Assembly: GCA_012295275.1 (NCBI GenBank)
Contig: CM022670.1
Location: 37,254,689 to 37,316,688, forward strand
Source of the DNA: Chrysomallon squamiferum
Lineage: Eukaryota; Mollusca; Gastropoda; Neomphalida; Peltospiridae
Direction of reading: 5' to 3'
Length of the DNA stretch: 62,000 bases
Part shown: positions 55,325 through 62,000 of the stretch, piece after piece
Layout of the letters: each line of letters opens with the position of its first letter
Position numbering within the stretch: the first letter of the stretch is position 1
Program-made: the position numbers and the translations under genes
Notes under the pieces: generated by a model
Databases searched by the model: none
What the model was told of the DNA's origin: nothing
Seen by the model: the letters and a program-made list of their open reading frames with translations, nothing else

Positions 55325-58300
55325 TTAAATGCTGCCAGCTGTGTGATAAGTGAATTTATTCAAGAAATGTTTAATTACCCATTCTCTCAGTGCTGGTGGT
55401 TTTTCTTTCACAACAGGCTGTACCTGATGAAATCTACTGAACTGCTGTTCCAAAAGCTCCAGTGCTTTTAAGCAGTCAATATATGTTGCTTTACAGGAAT
55501 AATCGGCACAAGGCACAGGGTAACGTGAATCCTAGAAAAATGTTTTAAAAGATCAAAAGTGTAGGTTCTTCCATTAAAACTGATTACAGTTTCCCTGGTT
55601 GTTAAATGTTTCACGGTTAATATTAATATTTTTTATTTTTTATTTTTTTATTTTTTATTATATTTTTTTTATTTGATCAGGTTTTTGGGGGGGGATTGGT
55701 TTGTATTTATTTTTTTTATTTTTTATTTGCACTATATTTTACACCTATATTGTAACATCAATAATAGTTACAGTTATTTCATTAAAATATTTAATTATTG
55801 TTAATGCACTTACTGGACAAGGTCCTTTGAAGTTACTGCCCACACAGTCAGAAATGTATTGTATTCCATACCGATTTCTGAAATAGAAATGATTTTTTGT
55901 TTGTTAAAATGTGTTGAAGATCATAATAAATATATTACTTTGAATATGTATATAGTTAACATAGATGAAAAGATAATTTACCTTGCATCAAATTTACAGT
56001 GTCCAAAGTCTGATACTGTTCGTTTGTAGTTCATCAACATTGCCATGATCTAATTTTAAAAAAAATGAAATAGAGTGCTATATAAATTTGGACACTGAAA
56101 TGCCAGGAATCAGATTCAAAGATTCAAAATGAAATAAGTCTTTTATTTTAGAATTACTGTCTGCTAATAGTTCAGATCAACAATGCTTAATACTACAGAT
56201 TATTAATTCATTATGTATTTTTGATTGGAAGAATTTTATAATTTGCATGATCAGTGATTGAAATGATTTATTACTTTAAAAATTAAAAGAACAAAACACT
56301 GTTAGTGCTGAATGAAAAATACACAAGTATCTATTAAACCTGATAAGCTGCAGGAGCTATTTTGTTGAATGTGACATCCTTTGTGTCGTAGTCAATGTAC
56401 TCAAGTCTTCCTCCTCTAAACACTGATAATCAAACAAATCTTCTCATTAGAGTATTCTTTGAAAACATAGGTTTATCAAAGTTAAATTATCCACCTATAT
56501 GAACTTTCAAAAATAAATAAATATATGAAATAATCTCTTCTTAAATTATTCTTAATTTTTTTTTTCTTTAATGTGATATGAAACCAAATTTTATAAATGT
56601 AATTTATTACAGGTATAAAAAAAAGAAATTAGTTAATATTGTAATATTCAAGAATTTATGTTACTGATAATCGATACTGGTACAAGTATTTTACAGAGTC
56701 GATATTAAATTTGATATATGGTTTCTAAAAACATTTATCTTATATTAAAATAAATAAATATGAAAACTATTCATATTACCATTAATAATCTTACCTATAT
56801 TCCAAGGTGCCATGTCCTCATAGAGAGGAAGATTAAGAAACTCTCCATAGAATCTTTCCTTAATTTCAGGCAGTAATCCCATTCTGAGTAATGCAATAAG
56901 CGATACAGCTGTGAAATGTGAATATATTTCATCAATTCTTTATGTTAAATATTGATTAAGATTAATTTATTTTTAATAAGTTGTTTAATCATTTATTTTA
57001 ACAATAAATGTCATTTTTAACTGCCAGGTAAGTCCAAGTTTGATAATCTCAGCTAACGGCAGTTTTTATCTTGTATTCAAAAAATAAATTGAAACACTAA
57101 AGTGTACACACCACTAATTTGCCCATATGGTATTTTAAATCCATCAGTTTCTCGGATGAGGTGAACTTCATAGTGGGTCTTGTTTTCACTATTAACATAT
57201 TGGAAATATTTTCTTTCGTGTCCATCCAATTCAAAATCAAAATGGTGATCAACCTGAAACAAAAATATTAAATATTTGTGTTTAAAAACAACCAAAAAAA
57301 AAAATTAGGATAATTATAATTGTTTTAAAAATATTTAAATATACCATTTATTCACATTCATATTAATTTTCACATTAACAAGAACAACAAAATAAATAAA
57401 ATAAAATGTAAAAAGAAAAAGTTTATTTGCTGATCTGAAAAGTGGAACTATGGTGTTTTTGCTATTTTTTGTGGGGTTTATTTTATTTTTCTTATAAATT
57501 AAAGTGAAAAAAATAATAATAAATAAAAAAATAAATAAAACCCACAACGAAAGAAAGAAGATAAATAAATATAAGTTATATTGAACACGCCAAATTTTAT
57601 TTTGTTGATAATTTTTTTTTATACTATTTACAAATACATACATAAAACAATATTTATTTAAACTAGTAGGCTGGGTGCTTACCAATGTTTTGAGTCTCTT
57701 TATATCACATCTGACTAATTTCCAGGGTACTTGAACCCCTTCTTCCAAAAACTGTTCAGGTAAAACATCTTGTCTAATTTCTATTTCAACATTTGCTTTT
57801 GCACTCTGTTGACCATAGAAATCAAAATTAATTTGCAAATAATGGTTAACGAATTTATTTGTTGACAAAATAAATACAGCAGTGTATCTGTGCATGATAA
57901 AAATGTAAGTAAAATAAATTACCTTTAAAAATGACTAAACTGCTTTTTGTTTATATTTAAATTTACATAAGGAACAAAGAAAGGAAATGATAATATGACT
58001 TTTATGTGGTTAACGACCACTCAGATAATCTAATAACATCACATCATGAGCTGTTCTTGCTGATTAGAGCAAGCAATTCTTTGTATGGACCATTGTACAG
58101 GACAGTAAATAACATAGCTTTTGGAGCACTGGCTGGAATGAGAAATGGCTCATGAGAGATCTTAGCTTTACATGTGCATTAATATAAAATAGTATTAAAT
58201 GACAGTAAGTCCTCTGCTGTCATTCAGTAGGTACTTTTACCAATTAGTAGTAATTTTTTTTTTTTTATAAGCATCTCTCATAGACAGGAAAAGACATACT

Positions 58301-61300
58301 GTTTATGGTATAGTGTCTGGAATGGGAAAGAGCCTAATCAATGTACTGAGTTGGACTGATCATATAATACATTTCACTTCACTTCCGAAGCAAGGGATAT
58401 AAACACATAAAATTACTAGCCTAGTCAAGTAACTGTTTATCTATATTTTGGGTTGTACCATTTGAAATAAGGTAGAAAATGAATTCATTGGACTTGCTCC
58501 AATACTTTGATTTGTGCAAGCACATAAATGAAACTACATGTATGTGTAATTGGTACCTGCCCAGACCTGTCAGTGGTTAACATAACAAGCAAGGCTTAAC
58601 CAACTCTGCTTATATGAACAGTATGCTACAGACAGATCAATAATAATTGATTATTGATCTAAAACATGTCTGGAACATGTCTATTCAGCAATGAACATGT
58701 CCAAAGGTATGTGTACAGGCATGTTTCTCAGGTGTCATGTTCTAGCAAAGTTATTAAACAAACACGTACATTATTTTATTCATTTATTTTATTGAAAGTT
58801 GTTTTCAGGACATGTACTTACCTCATATAAAATTCTTCTTTCAGCTTCAACAAATATAGGCAATGGATGGCTATCAACATTATAAACCTTGATAATTAGT
58901 CAAATAATGAGAATTTGAAAGTGTAATGCTTCAAGTATGATAAAACAGTGGATGGAAGCCAAAGAAAATTTTACTGACAGAGAAGGAATATTATATTTCC
59001 TACATAAATAAAAACTTAATTTTATGTTGAACAGACATTATACTACAAAGGCAAGAACTTTTATTTTGAATAAATACATTTTCATTTTATCTGAGTGTAT
59101 TGCATTCGAATATTATGACGATATGAACTGATTTTGTCATTTAAGATTGTAAGTACAAATTAAAAATGAAATTATAAAATACTAAATATGTTTTTAAACT
59201 TAATGGGAACTGGAGCAAAAGGGAAATAATAGTCTCACCTCAACATTTAAAGGCCTAGATAAAACTGTAGTTGGATAGAATGTTGATGATGCCAAAGACA
59301 CTATCTACAATAAAAAGTTTAATGATGCAATTTGCTATCACAAAATTAATATTTTATATTTTAATGTTTCTGTTGTTTAAATTTTAATGTTTTAATATAT
59401 ATATTTTTAATGAATATTCAATTCGTGTTTTATTGTTAATTAAAATATTTATGGCTAAGAGTGAAAAAAAAAAATAATTTAAAATAAAATAAATTGAAAT
59501 TTAGAGTAAAATGATAATAATAAGCTCTATTATTTCTCTTTATTATAAGTATTTGAAAATTTATTTTGCAGGTAGGGAAAATCATGTATAAAAGTTAATA
59601 ATTATCCACCTTAAAAAAAAGTTTTAAAATATAAGAATGATTATTATTTTTAATATTCATAATTTGTTTTCTTACCTTAGAATTTGGAACTTGAATAAAA
59701 GTAGAAACACCTGTTGACAAAATCTGCCCAATATGAAAACCAAAATCTTCCTTTTGAAATTCTTTCAGCAATCTCAAAAATTCTTCATAACCTGGAAGCA
59801 TACACAATCTGAATAAGATCCATTAAAATAAATTTCAGAAATTTTTATGAAGGTGAAATAAAAATTTCTATCTGTCTTGTAAAACTGCTTACCAACAAAC
59901 TGGTATCTGAGAATGTCAGGACTTTTCAATAACTTTGTTGTAAACTCAGGGTCAATTTTTAGAATGCAAGCCTTAGAAAGTTACTTAGATTTTTCTTCAA
60001 GGCAGTATTATACATTTCCTTTCCTCTGTTGGCATCTTCTGATAATGCAATGAAAGAACTGTTCTGGAATTTTGGGGCAAGCTGAAGTCCAATGCTTTCT
60101 GAAATGTCAATTAAACTGCTTTGTGGTTTTTTCTCTTTATTCTGATTTGAAAAGCATTTATAATAAAACCATCAAACTAATTACTGTTATCTTTATAAAC
60201 AATTCAAACATAAAATGTAATTTAAAAAATGAAATAAATTCAAGCAGAATTATTATAGGTCATCAATGATGTATGCCTAATTATCTAACCTTTTTAATTA
60301 AGATTTATTATTGGCTTATAACATTTTGTTTATCAGCTTATATACTACAGAAATATTACCTTTGCTGTTGTACTCCATGAAAGAAAAATTTGTGTCACCC
60401 ATTTGAGTTTCAAGCTGATTTAACAATTTCTGTCAAGAAGATAAATATAACATAATATTGTGTAAATTCAGATTTAATGTGTACTAAAAAATGATAAGAA
60501 TGAATGATTCTCATTGGTTACTGGATGAATATAATACAGAGGAAAACTACTACCACAGATCACTGAGCTTCTCTTGTTAATTAAAATCAGGGGTCTGTTA
60601 TAATTTTGCAAAGACAGAACTCTCATATCATGAACTTTTGATAAATAATGCAGGAAGGAGGAATGAGGACTGATGGTGAGTTAGTGAATGCACAAATTAT
60701 GCAAAATTATATGAATAGTATGTAAACCGCACACAACAGATGAAAATATATACAGTTCTTAATTGGAACTGAAGACACTTAACCTCACCTTGGCATACAA
60801 AGTTCTTTTAAAACAGTAAACAAACCTCTTTGGTTCTCTCCATGAATTTGTTGGATCCATTAAAAAATATCCCTACAGGCAAAAACTGCAGTCTCTGTTG
60901 AATCCACACAATATAAGAAGGGCACATGTCTTGATGAATTTCAAGTTCCAGATACTTTTGAAACAGGTGCATCCTAACAAAAGGCAAATTGAATTATTGT
61001 TGTAATTTACTTTAATGTACTTATTACTGTTTTCATTTTGAATTGTATTGCACCGCATTGTTTTTTTCATTATATTCTCCTTGCTTATTAACAAAAAATA
61101 TTTTTTTTAATTTTAATTAATTTAGAAATAACTAAATTTTATATATATATATTTTATTATTTTTTTTTTTTTTTTAAATTCTTAATAAATCAAATATACA
61201 ACTTAATTTTCTTTTTAATTAATTATATTAATGACTGAATTTTTTTTTTTAAATCCTGAAAACAACAACAATAAATACAAACTATATCAGAAATTAATAA

Positions 61301-61860
61301 GCTATATTTTTGATGAGGGTGGAAATTAAGAGTATGTTTATGAACAAACCTTTCCTCTGCAGGTAAACCTATTTTCAGTAACAATTCCAGACCAATTCCT
61401 TTCATTATCCTGCTTCTGTCTTTGATAACACTGTTTTTCATGATAACGGATGCCACTCCATCAGGCAATAAATTTAAGTACCCTTTATATGTATTAGGTC
61501 CACATCCTATTTGAACCTAAAATTTTAAAAATCATCATTCACTCATGATCAGTTATAAAATTTGTAAATCTTAAAGTTAAAATAAATTAACAGATAACAA
61601 CATAAATTTAAAAAATAAATAATTGCCTAGAGAAAACAAAAATCAGTGTTTGTTTTTTAAGTAGGTTTGTTGTCTATTTTGTAAGTCTCTAAATAAAAAT
61701 CAGAATTGAAATTTAAAAAAGAAAGTAAATCACATTTGCTAACCTTCCTTTGTAATGCCTTCATTTTAATCTTCATGATGCTGTGCCCTGATTCATGATA
61801 AACAATCTCTGGTGTTTCCATTTCTGCTCCAACTAATTTCAAAGCCATTGCAATGAGACC
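55325..61860 (-). CDS. unrecognised protein with kinase-like catalytic loop (3' part of gene)
   Basis: Fifteen exons on the minus strand, all with GT-AG borders: 61860-61744, 61516-61350, 60973-60826, 60429-60360, 60134 or 60141-59893, 59791-59676, 59304-59239, 58887-58822, 57805-57683, 57253-57112, 56908-56795, 56422-56340, 56049-55982, 55877-55814 and 55531-55325. They encode about 597 C-terminal residues. Earlier exons lie beyond the window or were not found. I do not recognise the family. YEDMAPWNI (449-457) followed by LEYIDYDT (464-471) resembles a kinase catalytic loop: Asp451 and Asn456 are five apart, with Asp468/Asp470 at the DFG-like place. An earlier segment (about 77-117) looks homologous but lacks the Asn. 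The C-terminus is Cys-rich (GPCPDSRYPVPCADYSC). Exon 5 shows a one-base frameshift and needs an unusual acceptor, so it may contain sequence errors. Confidence 0.7.
59961..59983 (-). other. apparent frameshift in exon 5 of the kinase-like gene
   Basis: Frame A (DISESIGLQLAPKFQNSSFI to TALKKNLSNF) ends at TAA (59961-59959). The following family-like text KACILKIDPEFTTKLLKSPD is in frame B, which has a TAA at 59983-59981. The shift must therefore lie in the roughly 20 bases between. One extra T in the TTT run would restore a continuous frame and the correct exit phase. Confidence 0.75.
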
Positions 61861-62000
61861 CTTTGAATATAATTAAATCTGATGCATGCTCAACATATAT
61901 TAATTAACAAACTACTTTTTTTATGAAACTTAATGCATTATTTTTAGTTATTACACATGTCTTTAAACTTTTAAATATTTATGTTGTAATTATAATGCTG

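Noticed and set aside
57335-57895. 186-codon minus-strand frame
   Set aside because: Only the segment 57805-57683 is a real exon; the rest is low-complexity intron read through in the same frame.

Overview
The window looks like AT-rich nuclear DNA from an invertebrate animal. Genes are split by GT-AG introns of roughly 70 bp to 4 kb. Intergenic DNA is full of microsatellites, mainly AAT/ATT, AT, AG, GATA, AAAT and GTAT. The protein set (ELOVL, CABIT/GAREM-like, vacuolar ATPase proteolipid, forkhead, microcephalin) is metazoan. Short introns, repeat style and the type of HtrL/YibB-like gene suggest a lophotrochozoan, perhaps a mollusc, but that placement is an inference. No prokaryotic operon, CRISPR array or virus was seen.

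Layout. 1-10.9 kb is mostly repeats, with a possible first exon of a leftward gene at the extreme left. 10.9-14.9 kb (minus) holds a seven-exon ELOVL1/7-like fatty acid elongase. 19.5-24.75 kb (plus) holds a two-exon CABIT-domain gene resembling GAREM, head-to-head with the elongase. 27.2-27.8 kb (plus) is an intronless BTB/POZ gene. 28.8-32.8 kb (plus) is a seven-exon V-ATPase c'' proteolipid gene (ATP6V0B). 38.2-40.9 kb (plus) is a three-exon HtrL/YibB-family type II membrane protein, with an inverted-repeat element in its first intron. 41.9-43.35 kb (minus) is an intronless forkhead factor, tail-to-tail with it. 48.6-54.2 kb (plus) is microcephalin (MCPH1) with three BRCT regions. 55.3-61.9 kb (minus) is the 3' part of a large gene for an unrecognised protein with a kinase-like catalytic loop, tail-to-tail with MCPH1.

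The genes are independent housekeeping, signalling and regulatory loci; no functional cluster is evident. The most notable points are: the unrecognised protein with an apparently duplicated kinase-like module, one copy degenerate; two apparent one-base frameshifts in conserved exons of two genes; a 46-bp tandem duplication that creates two identical splice acceptors in the elongase, one of which would shift the frame; several other short near-perfect tandem duplications; two MITE-like inverted-repeat elements inside introns; and a forkhead domain with atypical residues.

All exon borders were read by eye from splice consensus, phase and family similarity. No alignment or transcript was available.
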